DNA from: Planctomycetes bacterium RIFOXYC2_FULL_41_27
GTDB taxonomy: Bacteria > Planctomycetota > Brocadiia > Brocadiales > Brocadiaceae
Assembly: GCA_001828645.1 (NCBI GenBank)
Contig: MHZD01000213.1
Coordinates: 1 to 6,792 of the forward strand
Length of the DNA: 6,792 nucleotides
Direction: 5' to 3'
Shown here: positions 1 to 5,413 of the stretch, piece after piece
Layout: every line of letters starts with the position of its first letter
Numbering within the stretch: position 1 is the first letter of the stretch
Translations under genes and position numbers: made by a program
Notes under the pieces: generated by a model
What the model saw: only the letters and a program-made list of their open reading frames with translations
Databases searched by the model: none
Told to the model about the DNA's origin: nothing

Positions 1-2
1 TG

Positions 3-2129
3 ATGAATATTCCCCTATCTGAAGTCGACAAGGTAGCTAAACTTATCCCTAATACGCTCAATATAACCTTGAAACAGGCTTTAGAACAGGAACCTGCGTT
101 AAAGGCGCTGTATGATAATGAAAAACATATCCATGAATTGTTTGACATTTCTAAAAAGTTAGAGGGATTATGCCGCCATGCATCTGTGCATGCAGCCGGG
201 ATTGTAATTTCAGATGAACCGCTAACGGAATACGTCCCCCTGGCTAAAAGCGGAGACGTGGTCACAACACAATTCTATGATGAGATATTGGTAGATAAGA
301 TTGGGCTGTTAAAGGCTGATTTCCTTGGCGTTCGGAAGTTAACGGTCATCGATAAGGCGCTCAAATTGATTCGTGAAACCACAGGAAACGATATCGACCT
401 TACGAAAATCCCTATGGATGATAAAGCGACGTATGAACTGCTATCCCGCGGGGATGTGAAAGGTGTTTTCCAGGTAGAAACCAGCCGCGGGTTCAAAGAA
501 TTGTTGAAAAAACTAAAACCCGATAAATTTGCAGATATCTTACCATTAGTAGCGCTTTACAGGCCGGGTCCGCTGCAGAGCGGGATGGTAGACTCCTTTA
601 TTAATAGAAAACACGGAAGAGAGGAGGCAGCCTACCTTCATCCTTTGCTTGAACCTATACTGAAAGAGACCTACGGGGTGATTTTGTATCAGGAACAGGT
701 CATGCGCATAGCCAACCGTCTGGCAGGGTTTTCCCTGAACCAGGCCGATAACCTCCGTAAGGCGATGGGAAAGAAGAAACCGGAGATCATGGCAAAATTC
801 AAAGACCAGTTTATGAACGGCGCCGTGGCAAACGGCATCCCTAAAGAAACCGCTCAAAGTATATTTGAGCTAATGGAATACTTTGCAGGATATGGATTCA
901 ATAAATCTCATTCTGCTGCGTATGCTGTGATTACTTACCAAACGGCCTATCTGAAGGCAAATTATTCCGTTCAGTACATGGTCGCACAGTTAAGTTGCGA
1001 AAAAGAAAATACGGATAAGATCGTGGAGTATATTGAGGATTGCCGCCGCATGGGTATCGAGGTCATTCCGCCCAATATTAATGAAAGTTACAACGACTTT
1101 ACCATTGCAGATGGAAACAAGATACGGTTTGGGCTTGGGGCCATAAAGAATGTCGGCGATAAGGCCATCGAGTCCATACTCCAGGCCAGAGGCACTGGGG
1201 AGCGATTCACCTCGATTCTGGATGTGTGCAAACGGGTTGATATGCGTGTCGTCAACAAACAGGTAATCGAGAGCCTGATCAAATCAGGAAGCTTCGACTT
1301 GCTTCATGATAATCGCGCACGACTCCTTGCAGGACTCGATACCGCCATGCAGATGGGCAGTATCGCGAATAAAGACAGACGCACAGGCCAGAAATCCTTA
1401 TTTGACATGGGCAGCGAAATAGAAACGATCGGAAAAGGGGATTCCGAAACAGATGCCGATGCAAAATGGTCTGAAAAGGAAATGCGTCAGGCAGAAAAAG
1501 AAAGCCTGGGCTTCTATTTTAGTTCACACCCCTTGACTGACTGTAAGGAAAAGATTAAACAGTTATCCACAGTATCTTCCCTAGAGATCTCTGAACGTGC
1601 TGAAGGGGAGGATGTGGTTATAGGAGGTATTATTACCAACCTCAGGCAGACCACCACCAAACGGGGCGATCCTATGCTGTATATCACCCTTGAAGACATG
1701 AAGGGCGGGGCCGAATGTCTTGCCTTCAGTAAGGAAATAAAGGCGTATCAGCCGCTCCTGAATGTGGACGAGATTGTTTTTATAAAGGGTCAGGTAGGTT
1801 TCCAAAGCACCGTCCCCACTTTGCGGATAAAGGAAGTTATTGCTGAAAAGGACGCCCTGAAACGACTAGCTAAATGCATAACCATTCGGCTCGATGCCTC
1901 TCAATTCGAGGAGACAAAATTAACTCAACTCAAGGAAATCATAAAGAAACACTGCGGCAAATGCCCCCTTTTCTTTGAAATCAGCACACCCGAACAGGGC
2001 ATCACCCAAATCAGGACCTCCAGTCAATATTTTGTGTCAGTAACGGAAGCCTTTTTGTCTCGTATACGCGAACTCTTCGGCACGGAGTCATGCCGGATTA
2101 ATCAATCAGAACTGCTTGCAATGGTTTAA
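3..2129 (+). CDS. dnaE: DNA polymerase III alpha subunit, C-terminal part (5' end outside window)
   Basis: Catalytic subunit of the bacterial replicative DNA polymerase, which extends primers at the fork as part of the Pol III holoenzyme. The reading frame is open to the left edge, so the ATG at 3 is internal. The PHP domain and the first two palm aspartates lie upstream of the window. The 708 visible residues align by eye with the last ~700 residues of E. coli DnaE. They include the third catalytic aspartate in ADFLG (D106), the fingers segment RPGPLQSGMVDSFI with RKHGREE (~188-207), YGVILYQEQVM (~224-234), AMGKKKPE (~254-261) and FAGYGFNKSHSAAYA (~294-308). A helix-hairpin-helix stretch follows at ~377-395, then a clamp-binding pentapeptide QKSLF (463-467) that fits the QxxLF consensus, then an OB-fold domain (~537-613). 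The C-terminus appears complete. DnaE type rather than PolC, because no exonuclease insertion is present. Confidence 0.97.
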   Translation: MNIPLSEVDKVAKLIPNTLNITLKQALEQEPALKALYDNEKHIHELFDISKKLEGLCRHASVHAAGIVISDEPLTEYVPLAKSGDVVTTQFYDEILVDKIGLLKADFLGVRKLTVIDKALKLIRETTGNDIDLTKIPMDDKATYELLSRGDVKGVFQVETSRGFKELLKKLKPDKFADILPLVALYRPGPLQSGMVDSFINRKHGREEAAYLHPLLEPILKETYGVILYQEQVMRIANRLAGFSLNQADNLRKAMGKKKPEIMAKFKDQFMNGAVANGIPKETAQSIFELMEYFAGYGFNKSHSAAYAVITYQTAYLKANYSVQYMVAQLSCEKENTDKIVEYIEDCRRMGIEVIPPNINESYNDFTIADGNKIRFGLGAIKNVGDKAIESILQARGTGERFTSILDVCKRVDMRVVNKQVIESLIKSGSFDLLHDNRARLLAGLDTAMQMGSIANKDRRTGQKSLFDMGSEIETIGKGDSETDADAKWSEKEMRQAEKESLGFYFSSHPLTDCKEKIKQLSTVSSLEISERAEGEDVVIGGIITNLRQTTTKRGDPMLYITLEDMKGGAECLAFSKEIKAYQPLLNVDEIVFIKGQVGFQSTVPTLRIKEVIAEKDALKRLAKCITIRLDASQFEETKLTQLKEIIKKHCGKCPLFFEISTPEQGITQIRTSSQYFVSVTEAFLSRIRELFGTESCRINQSELLAMV

Positions 2130-2162
2130 AAGGTTCTGATTGGTTATGCTTGGCGTTTTTTT
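2099..2162 (+). terminator. Probable intrinsic terminator of dnaE
   Basis: An imperfect 14-bp stem pairs 2099-2112 with 2133-2146, with one G-T wobble. The core CAATCAGAAC (2103-2112) pairs exactly with GTTCTGATTG (2133-2142). The 20-nt loop contains the dnaE stop codon. Seven T residues follow at 2156-2162. The T-run starts nine bases after the stem, which is further than ideal, so termination here is likely but not certain. Confidence 0.5.
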
Positions 2163-2214
2163 GAATGAGATGGTCTTTGGAAGTCAAAGGCATAATGAAA
2201 TCAAACAATTGCAG

Positions 2215-2350
2215 TCGGACACGGATAAACGCTGATTTACACTGATTTTTCAACGACATAAAGAATCACAGGTAATTACCTATTGGGTGAGTTAAACAAA
2301 AGAATTAAGTCATTATTTTATCTGCGCTTATCTGCGTTAATCTGTGTCCC
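2215..2350. mobile_element. MITE-like palindromic element with 7-bp target duplication
   Basis: The element is 136 bp with inverted ends. The left arm (2217-2250) starts GGACACGGATAAACGC, and the reverse complement of the right arm (2316-2349) starts GGACACAGATTAACGC. About 22 of the first 30 positions match. Both arms carry short GATNNACGC-like units at roughly 10-12-bp spacing, a dispersed-repeat style seen in many bacterial genomes. A perfect ATTGCAG flanks it on both sides (2208-2214 and 2351-2357), as expected for a target-site duplication. It contains no gene. A 10-bp palindrome GGTAATTACC lies in the centre (2271-2280). Confidence 0.55.
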
Positions 2351-2420
2351 ATTGCAGAATTTAGGTAATATTATATTGAAAATATCTCCAAATATTCAGT
2401 GTGATGCTGCTGATTTTTGG

Positions 2421-2486
2421 CTGGTATACGCTATATCAAACGAAATATGCAGAAATTTGCAGAATAAAGAAAAAATAAAATGTTAG
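2421..2486 (+). repeat. 66-bp direct repeat, copy 1
   Basis: This is the conserved right end of long repeat A. It matches 3012-3077 at 62 of 66 positions without gaps. Three of the four differences cluster in an A-rich stretch and could be explained by a single base shift. It is AT-rich and includes two TGCAGAA units ten to eleven bases apart. It ends at GTTAG, after which the two copies diverge (GTTAGAC here, GTTAGGT at copy 2). The identity therefore stops exactly at a GTTRRRY-type recombination core. Confidence 0.9.
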
Positions 2487-2507
2487 ACTTCTAAAAATCA
2501 ATTAGTA

Positions 2508-2516
2508 TGCTATACT
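2508..2516 (+). promoter_or_regulatory. Possible extended -10 promoter for the toxin remnant
   Basis: The sequence TGCTATACT fits the extended -10 pattern TGnTATAMT (TG at 2508-2509, TATACT at 2511-2516). There is no good -35 at 16-18 bp, which extended -10 promoters can do without. Transcription would start near 2523, the A of the toxin ATG, so the message could be leaderless. Confidence 0.35.
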
Positions 2517-2522
2517 ATTTCA

Positions 2523-2724
2523 ATGAAACCAACAGTTTATATCGAAACCAGCGTTGTAAGTTATTTTACAGCGAAACCAAGTCGAGATTTGATAGTTGCT
2601 GCACATCAGCAGATTACAAATGATTGGTGGGAGAATGCATTACCTAATGATTGAAGAAATTAATGCAAGGCAAGGAATCAGAACGCCAATAATTTGTACT
2701 CCGGAAGAACTTATGGAGGGATAA
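2523..2724 (+). pseudogene. PIN-domain (VapC-type) toxin, internally deleted and frameshifted
   Basis: VapC-type toxins are PIN-fold ribonucleases of about 130-160 residues that cleave RNA with a cluster of acidic residues. Here the N-terminus is recognisable: MKPTVYIETSVVSYFTAK, with the usual first-strand YIETSVVSY motif, running 43 residues to a TGA at 2652-2654. The usual C-terminal tail is then found in another frame from about 2647 (IEEINARQGIRTPIICT then PEELMEG, stop 2722-2724). The middle, perhaps 80 or more residues with the remaining acidic active-site residues, is absent. The two fragments meet around 2640-2650, so a deletion with a frame change explains the structure. The product should have no nuclease activity. 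Confidence 0.75.
2715..2720 (+). promoter_or_regulatory. Strong Shine-Dalgarno of the antitoxin gene
   Basis: GGAGGG lies five bases before the ATG at 2726, inside the last codons of the broken toxin frame. It fixes the start of the antitoxin. It also shows that the antitoxin can be translated independently although the toxin reading frame is destroyed. Confidence 0.7.
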
Positions 2725-2725
2725 C

Positions 2726-2902
2726 ATGGAACAAGAACCCATCCTAAAAGAAATTCGTAGAATCAGACATGAGATTGAAGCAGAGTGCCAGAACGATCCT
2801 CAGAAATACTACGAACATATTCAACAGGTACAAAAACAATACGGCAATCGGTTAGTTCGTTTTAAACCTAAGCCAGCGGTGAAATTGGCTAAAGTAGAAT
2901 AA
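2726..2902 (+). CDS. Small probable antitoxin of a PIN-toxin module (58 aa)
   Basis: Intact 58-residue protein (MEQEPILKEIRRIRHEIEAE at the start), charged and mainly helical in appearance, ending in a basic tail (RFKPKPAVKLAKVE). The start ATG is one base after the toxin-remnant stop and is served by a GGAGGG site at a five-base spacing. Small proteins of the type xxPILKEIRxIRxxIxxE are often found directly beside PIN toxins, so a toxin-neutralising role is inferred from resemblance and position; I recognise no named antitoxin fold. With its toxin deleted, it is an orphan, possibly still able to neutralise related toxins encoded elsewhere. The stop codon is five bases upstream of the GTCTAAAC segment at 2907. 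Confidence 0.65.
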   Translation: MEQEPILKEIRRIRHEIEAECQNDPQKYYEHIQQVQKQYGNRLVRFKPKPAVKLAKVE

Positions 2903-2906
2903 AGAA

Positions 2907-3077
2907 GTCTAAACAGTCAGTGCATTGAAATCAAACCAAGAGGTTCAGGCCTTCATTATTCAATATTTTATCATTTGGCAATTGAATATAAGATGACACT
3001 CTATTGCCTTTCTGGCATACGCTATATCAAACGAAATATGCAGAAATTTGCAGAATAAAGATAAAAATAAATGTTAG
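2907..3077 (+). repeat. Long repeat copy B, right of the toxin-antitoxin module
   Basis: Uninterrupted 171-bp copy of the long repeat. It has the left-end blocks GTCT (2907-2910), AGTCA (2915-2919) and TGAAATCAAAC (2926-2936). The diverged middle contains an 8-bp hairpin (TATTCAAT 2957-2964 with ATTGAATA 2981-2988). The conserved 66-bp right end is at 3012-3077. The repeat abuts the restriction-modification cassette. The stretch 2903-3114 contains no gene other than this repeat and the cassette leader. Confidence 0.5.
3012..3077 (+). repeat. 66-bp direct repeat, copy 2
   Basis: Second copy of the 66-bp repeat, differing from copy 1 by one substitution (C for T at 3016) and a small shift in the A-rich part. 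Its last bases, GTTAG (3073-3077), overlap the 5' junction of the restriction-modification cassette. Confidence 0.9.
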
Positions 3078-3080
3078 GTG

Positions 3081-3086
3081 TATAAT
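3081..3086 (+). promoter_or_regulatory. Candidate -10 element within the cassette leader
   Basis: A perfect TATAAT lies 29 bp before the methyltransferase ATG, in the short cassette leader. No -35 match is present at 16-18 bp upstream (the sequence there is A-rich), so it is a weak candidate. If real, it lets the cassette express its genes without an integron Pc promoter. That matters for a restriction-modification system, which needs methylase first. Confidence 0.35.
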
Positions 3087-3114
3087 ATAAAAACGGCAAA
3101 ATGGAATTTATAAC

Positions 3115-4062
3115 ATGAAACTACCGCATCCAATACAATATCAGGGAAGCAAAAGAAGCCTTGCATCAGTCATTCTCCGCTACTTTCCTAATAAATTCCC
3201 AAGACTTGTTGAACCCTTTTCCGGCTCAGCGGCAATTTCAATAGCATGCGCTGCAAGAGGAAAGGCTAACTCATATTGGATAAATGACTTAAACAAGCCC
3301 CTTGCTGAATTGCTTGGCTTAATTATTAACCACCCTGTAGAAATAGCCAATTATTACGAAACAATTTGGAATCAACAGCATGATGATCCAATAGAACATT
3401 ATTATCGTGTGAGGGAAGATTTCAACCGAACAGGAGACCCCAGATTATTCCTTTATTTGCTTGCGCGTTGTGCAAAAGGTTCCGTGCGATACAATACTGA
3501 AGGACTGTTTAATCAGAGCCCCGACAAGAGGCGTCACGGTACACGTCCCGAAACAATGAGAGATAATATTTTTGGTGTTTCTACCCTATTGAAAGGGAAA
3601 TCTGTAATATCATCACTTGACTACAAAGATGTTCTATCAAATGTCAATGAGGATGATGTTGTTTATATGGACCCTCCTTATCAGGGAGTATGCGGCGATA
3701 GAGATTCGCGCTATTTTTCAGGTATATCTTATGAGGAGTTTTTAGCAGCATTATCAGAATTAAATGTCCGTCAGATCCGTTATGCAGTCAGCTACGATGG
3801 GAGGACAGGCAATAAGACCTTTGGCAATCGCCTACCTGAGAGCCTTTCACTTACCCTAATTGAGTTAGAAGCAGGCCGCTCCTCTCAGGCAACTTTGCTT
3901 GGACGCGATGCTGTTACCGTTGAATCTTTATATTTATCATCACGCTTAGCCATCGAGGTTAAAGCTTCACCGTATTTCCACAGAAAACGGGAAACAAAAC
4001 AACTTGTACTGATGGAGACCAGAAGACGTTATGCCGCAAAAATATCCAAAAGAATTCCTTGA
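3115..4062 (+). CDS. D12-class adenine-N6 DNA methyltransferase (modification enzyme)
   Basis: 315-residue enzyme predicted to transfer a methyl group from S-adenosylmethionine to the N6 of adenine in a specific DNA site, protecting it from the partner nuclease. Motif X is QYQGSKRSLASVI (8-20). Motif I, which binds the cofactor, is LVEPFSGSAAIS (31-42). The acidic residue after strand 2 is in INDLN (D58). The catalytic motif IV is DPPY (186-189), followed by a SYDG motif (226-229). The order X-I-IV, with the recognition region between I and IV, is that of alpha-group Dam-like enzymes. The length is slightly above that of Dam (about 280). The start is the first ATG after the cassette leader, with only a weak GGAA ribosome site (3104-3107). 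The last 32 bp overlap the nuclease gene, implying coupled translation. Recognition site cannot be read from the sequence. Confidence 0.9.
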   Translation: MKLPHPIQYQGSKRSLASVILRYFPNKFPRLVEPFSGSAAISIACAARGKANSYWINDLNKPLAELLGLIINHPVEIANYYETIWNQQHDDPIEHYYRVREDFNRTGDPRLFLYLLARCAKGSVRYNTEGLFNQSPDKRRHGTRPETMRDNIFGVSTLLKGKSVISSLDYKDVLSNVNEDDVVYMDPPYQGVCGDRDSRYFSGISYEEFLAALSELNVRQIRYAVSYDGRTGNKTFGNRLPESLSLTLIELEAGRSSQATLLGRDAVTVESLYLSSRLAIEVKASPYFHRKRETKQLVLMETRRRYAAKISKRIP

Positions 4063-4765
4063 TCTTTGCAGGACTGTTACCGCGAAACGTCCCAAGACGG
4101 TTATTGACCATATTTTAAAGCATGGGTATATCACAACAGAAGAATTGAAAGAAAAATACGGGTATAACCACCCTCCAAGAGCGGTTCGAGATGCGCGAGA
4201 GCATGGTATTCCACTTGAGACTTTTCGTGTAACAGGTTCTGACGGCAGGAAAATTGCGGCATATCGCTTTGGGGATGTAAGGAAGAAAAGGTTCAGGAAG
4301 TTGTCCGGGCGAACTGGTCTTTCCAAGAAAATTAAAGAATATCTCATCGAGAAATATGGTTGTAAATGCTTTATCTATCTTGAAGATATGGATGAAGGCG
4401 AGCTTCAGATAGACCACCGCGTGCCTTACGAGGTTGGTGGTGACGGTGAAAGCGTCGAACAAAATCCAGATGATTTCATGTTGCTTTCCGGTTCTGCAAA
4501 TCGTGCAAAGTCTTGGTCATGCGAACACTGCGAAAATTGGCAGACACTGAAAAAGAAGGAAGTTTGTCTTTCTTGTTACTGGGCATATCCCGAAGAGTAC
4601 TTTCATGTTGCAATGCGACAGGTTAGACGGCTTGATTTGATATGGCAAGGCAAGGAAGTAGAACAATACGAAAAACTGGAAATTGATGCTAAAGACTCAG
4701 GGCAGACAATTCCTGAATTTGTAAAAGAACTTATCGAAAAAGCCATTGAAAGAAAGAACACCTAA
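4031..4765 (+). CDS. HNH endonuclease with N-terminal winged-helix-like domain (probable restriction enzyme)
   Basis: 244-residue protein. The N-terminal ~85 residues (IDHILKHGYITTEELKEKYG, then a DAREHGIPLETFRV stretch) look like a winged-helix DNA-binding domain. The nuclease core follows: QIDHRVPYEVGGD (126-138, with D128-H129) and DDFMLLSGSANRAKSW (147-162, with N157 and K160), the layout of an HNH (beta-beta-alpha-metal) site. Two CxxC pairs (C164/C167 and C179/C182) probably bind a structural zinc. The start ATG is the only one after an in-frame stop at 4010, and GGAGA at 4014-4018 is a possible ribosome site. It begins inside the methyltransferase gene, placing restriction after modification. 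The stop codon lies within the attC R'' box. Pairing with an adenine methylase makes a type II restriction enzyme the best guess; a nicking or methyl-dependent nuclease is possible. Confidence 0.8.
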   Translation: MPQKYPKEFLDLCRTVTAKRPKTVIDHILKHGYITTEELKEKYGYNHPPRAVRDAREHGIPLETFRVTGSDGRKIAAYRFGDVRKKRFRKLSGRTGLSKKIKEYLIEKYGCKCFIYLEDMDEGELQIDHRVPYEVGGDGESVEQNPDDFMLLSGSANRAKSWSCEHCENWQTLKKKEVCLSCYWAYPEEYFHVAMRQVRRLDLIWQGKEVEQYEKLEIDAKDSGQTIPEFVKELIEKAIERKNT

Positions 4766-4825
4766 CAAGTCGCTCAAGGCGGACGTGGCATAAAGCTGCC
4801 ACGCCGCTTAGCTCAAACGTTACAC
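4760..4825 (+). repeat. attC recombination site (59-base element)
   Basis: This is the substrate for an integron integrase, recognised as a folded single strand. R'' is ACCTAAC (4760-4766, RYYYAAC) and R' is GTTACAC (4819-4825). The third R' position after GTT is C rather than purine, as it comes from the neighbouring DNA. The inner arms GCTCAAGGCGG (4772-4782) and CCGCTTAGC (4804-4812) pair except for two unpaired bases on the left arm (C4775 and G4778), like the extrahelical bases that set attC strand choice. The tip is a 7-bp perfect hairpin, CGTGGCA (4784-4790) with TGCCACG (4797-4803), with a 6-nt loop. The 66-nt length is normal. Excision would cut between G4819 and T4820. Confidence 0.85.
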
Positions 4826-5027
4826 TCCGATTAAATTAAAACTGATAAATACAAATGGCAGTTCCAAATTATCAAACAAATATGCTTCCTTCCTGAAAAT
4901 TTGCTGCGATCTATAAGACCATTTGCAGTGGGAGTCTATTGGTAATTTCGCCGGGCATTTTAAATTTCCAGAAGCTACTCTGCAAGGTTAAAAGCCTTGC
5001 CCTGCATTTCTCTTCCGGCTCGTTGGA
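4826..5027. other. Intergenic stretch without recognised gene
   Basis: No convincing gene is seen on either strand. A small hairpin, GCAAGG (4982-4987) with CCTTGC (4995-5000), has no T-run on either strand and is not a good terminator. On the minus strand, the frame of the small gene at 5028-5198 continues open beyond its TAA for about 38 codons to a TAG at 4911-4913. This could be the rest of a once longer gene or chance. Confidence 0.4.
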
Positions 5028-5198
5028 TTACGGTACTTCTGACACCTTTACTTTTATATCGTATCCGAGCCTGTGAAGATAATCGTAACAATCGTCCCAG
5101 CTAAGTCCGAATTCACGCACGTCTGCAAGCCCTATCCTGGCAAGAATATCTCGTAAAAGTTCAAAATGCTCATCTTCAAAGTTAGCGTCAACGATCAT
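5028..5198 (-). CDS. Small acidic protein of unknown function (56 aa)
   Basis: Minus-strand frame MIVDANFEDEHFELLRDILA, then a hydrophilic tail with GLSWDDCYDYLHRLGYD, ending KVSEVP. I recognise no family. The composition (acidic, with LLRDILARIG and YLHRLGYD helix-like blocks, one Trp, one Cys) looks protein-like rather than random. The start is the ATG at 5196-5198. An in-frame TAA lies 18 bases upstream of it and there is no alternative start between. A GAGG motif lies only two bases before the ATG, closer than ideal. No membrane segment or signal peptide. It could be a small regulatory protein or the N-terminal part of a decayed gene, since the frame stays open past the stop. No promoter was found. 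Confidence 0.45.
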   Translation of the reverse strand: MIVDANFEDEHFELLRDILARIGLADVREFGLSWDDCYDYLHRLGYDIKVKVSEVP

Positions 5199-5292
5199 AT
5201 CCTCTGTCCCGTCTTGTTAAAAAAAGTGGATGGTGGAAAAATTTTCAAACCGAGTTTATGGCTTTGGGAGTGAAATGACCATTTAAAAGTGT

Positions 5293-5321
5293 TTGACCTG
5301 CCTAATTTATTCTGTTAAAAT
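5293..5321 (+). promoter_or_regulatory. Sigma70-type promoter upstream of the NDK-like operon
   Basis: TTGACC (5293-5298) and TAAAAT (5316-5321) are separated by exactly 17 bp, each with one mismatch to consensus. Predicted transcription start is near 5328. The gene starts about 145 bp downstream, with a terminator-like palindrome in between. Confidence 0.6.
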
Positions 5322-5331
5322 CCTGTGTAAG

Positions 5332-5413
5332 AAGGAGAAAGGGTGAAGGGGGAGAAGGAAAAATATAATTTTAAGAAACTTCTCCGTTTCTCCCTTTCTC
5401 CTTAATCTTTTTT
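5332..5413 (+). terminator. Polypurine/polypyrimidine hairpin with T-run: attenuator or inserted element
   Basis: A perfect 12-bp outer stem pairs AAGGAGAAAGGG (5332-5343) with CCCTTTCTCCTT (5392-5403). A 7-bp inner stem pairs GGAGAAG (5351-5357) with CTTCTCC (5379-5385), leaving a 21-nt loop. Six T residues follow at 5408-5413 and five more at 5417-5421. The left arm is almost pure purine from 5331 to 5363. The structure looks like an intrinsic terminator placed in the leader of the NDK-like operon. A 9-bp direct repeat, TCCTGTGTA, at 5321-5329 and 5421-5429 brackets it, so it may instead be a small inserted palindrome. Confidence 0.5.

Larger units (their letters stand above)
2173..2486 (+). 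repeat. Long repeat copy A (interrupted), left of the toxin-antitoxin module
   Basis: This is copy A of a repeat seen again at 2907-3077. Its left end shares a GTCT (2173-2176), AGTCA (2182-2186) and TGAAATCAAAC (2196-2206) with copy B in the same order and nearly the same spacing. Its right end (2421-2486) is about 94% identical to copy B. The middle is diverged. If the palindromic insert at 2215-2350 and one copy of its flanking 7-bp repeat are removed, copy A measures 171 bp, exactly the length of copy B. The function is unknown. The end at GTTAG coincides with an integron-type recombination core, so this may be an attachment-site relative. Confidence 0.5.
2483..3073 (+). mobile_element. 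Candidate gene cassette carrying a toxin-antitoxin remnant
   Basis: This unit may be an integron-type cassette. It begins just after the G of GTTAGAC (2482-2488), fitting GTTRRRY, and would end at G3073, where the next cassette begins. The start GTTAGACTTCT (2482-2492) is the reverse complement of AGAAGTCTAAAC (2903-2914), except for one additional A. That segment lies immediately after the antitoxin stop codon, where the R'' box of an attC normally sits. Toxin-antitoxin genes are common cassette cargo. Against it, the presumed attC (2907-3079, about 173 nt) is longer than usual and does not fold into a clean attC hairpin by eye. Confidence 0.35.
3074..4819 (+). mobile_element. Integron gene cassette with a restriction-modification pair
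   Basis: This is a 1746-bp unit bounded by integron-type cores. It starts after the G of GTTAGGT (3073-3079) and ends at the G of GTTACAC (4819-4825) in a well-formed attC. The R'' box ACCTAAC (4760-4766) is an exact reverse complement of GTTAGGT at the 5' junction. Complementarity extends to nine bases (ACACCTAAC with GTTAGGTGT). In the free circular cassette these two would be the R''/R' pair, so this matching is the expected signature of site-specific cassette capture. Gene content (a short leader, two overlapping same-strand genes, and a stop codon inside R'') is also typical. No integrase or attI is visible. R-M systems are known cassette cargo, for example XbaI and HphI loci. Confidence 0.75.

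Noticed and set aside
275..1805. Several minus-strand frames of 60-103 codons
   Set aside because: All lie antisense inside dnaE, whose plus-strand protein is unmistakable.
2283..2486. 67-codon plus-strand frame
   Set aside because: It runs through the right arm of the palindromic insert and ends inside the 66-bp repeat. Its residues merely translate these repeats, and it has no ribosome site or family resemblance.
2421..2486. 66-bp repeat as a complete attC site
   Set aside because: It ends in a GTTRRRY core, but no RYYYAAC box or paired inner arms can be found inside the 66 bp.
2421..3077. CRISPR array
   Set aside because: Only two copies of the repeat about 590 bp apart with genes between; no regular spacers.
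3967..4462. Two minus-strand frames of 126 and 115 codons
   Set aside because: They are antisense to the methyltransferase end and the HNH gene, whose motifs are clear; no plausible protein character.
4982..5000. Hairpin as a terminator for the minus-strand small gene
   Set aside because: The stem is short and no T-run follows on either strand.
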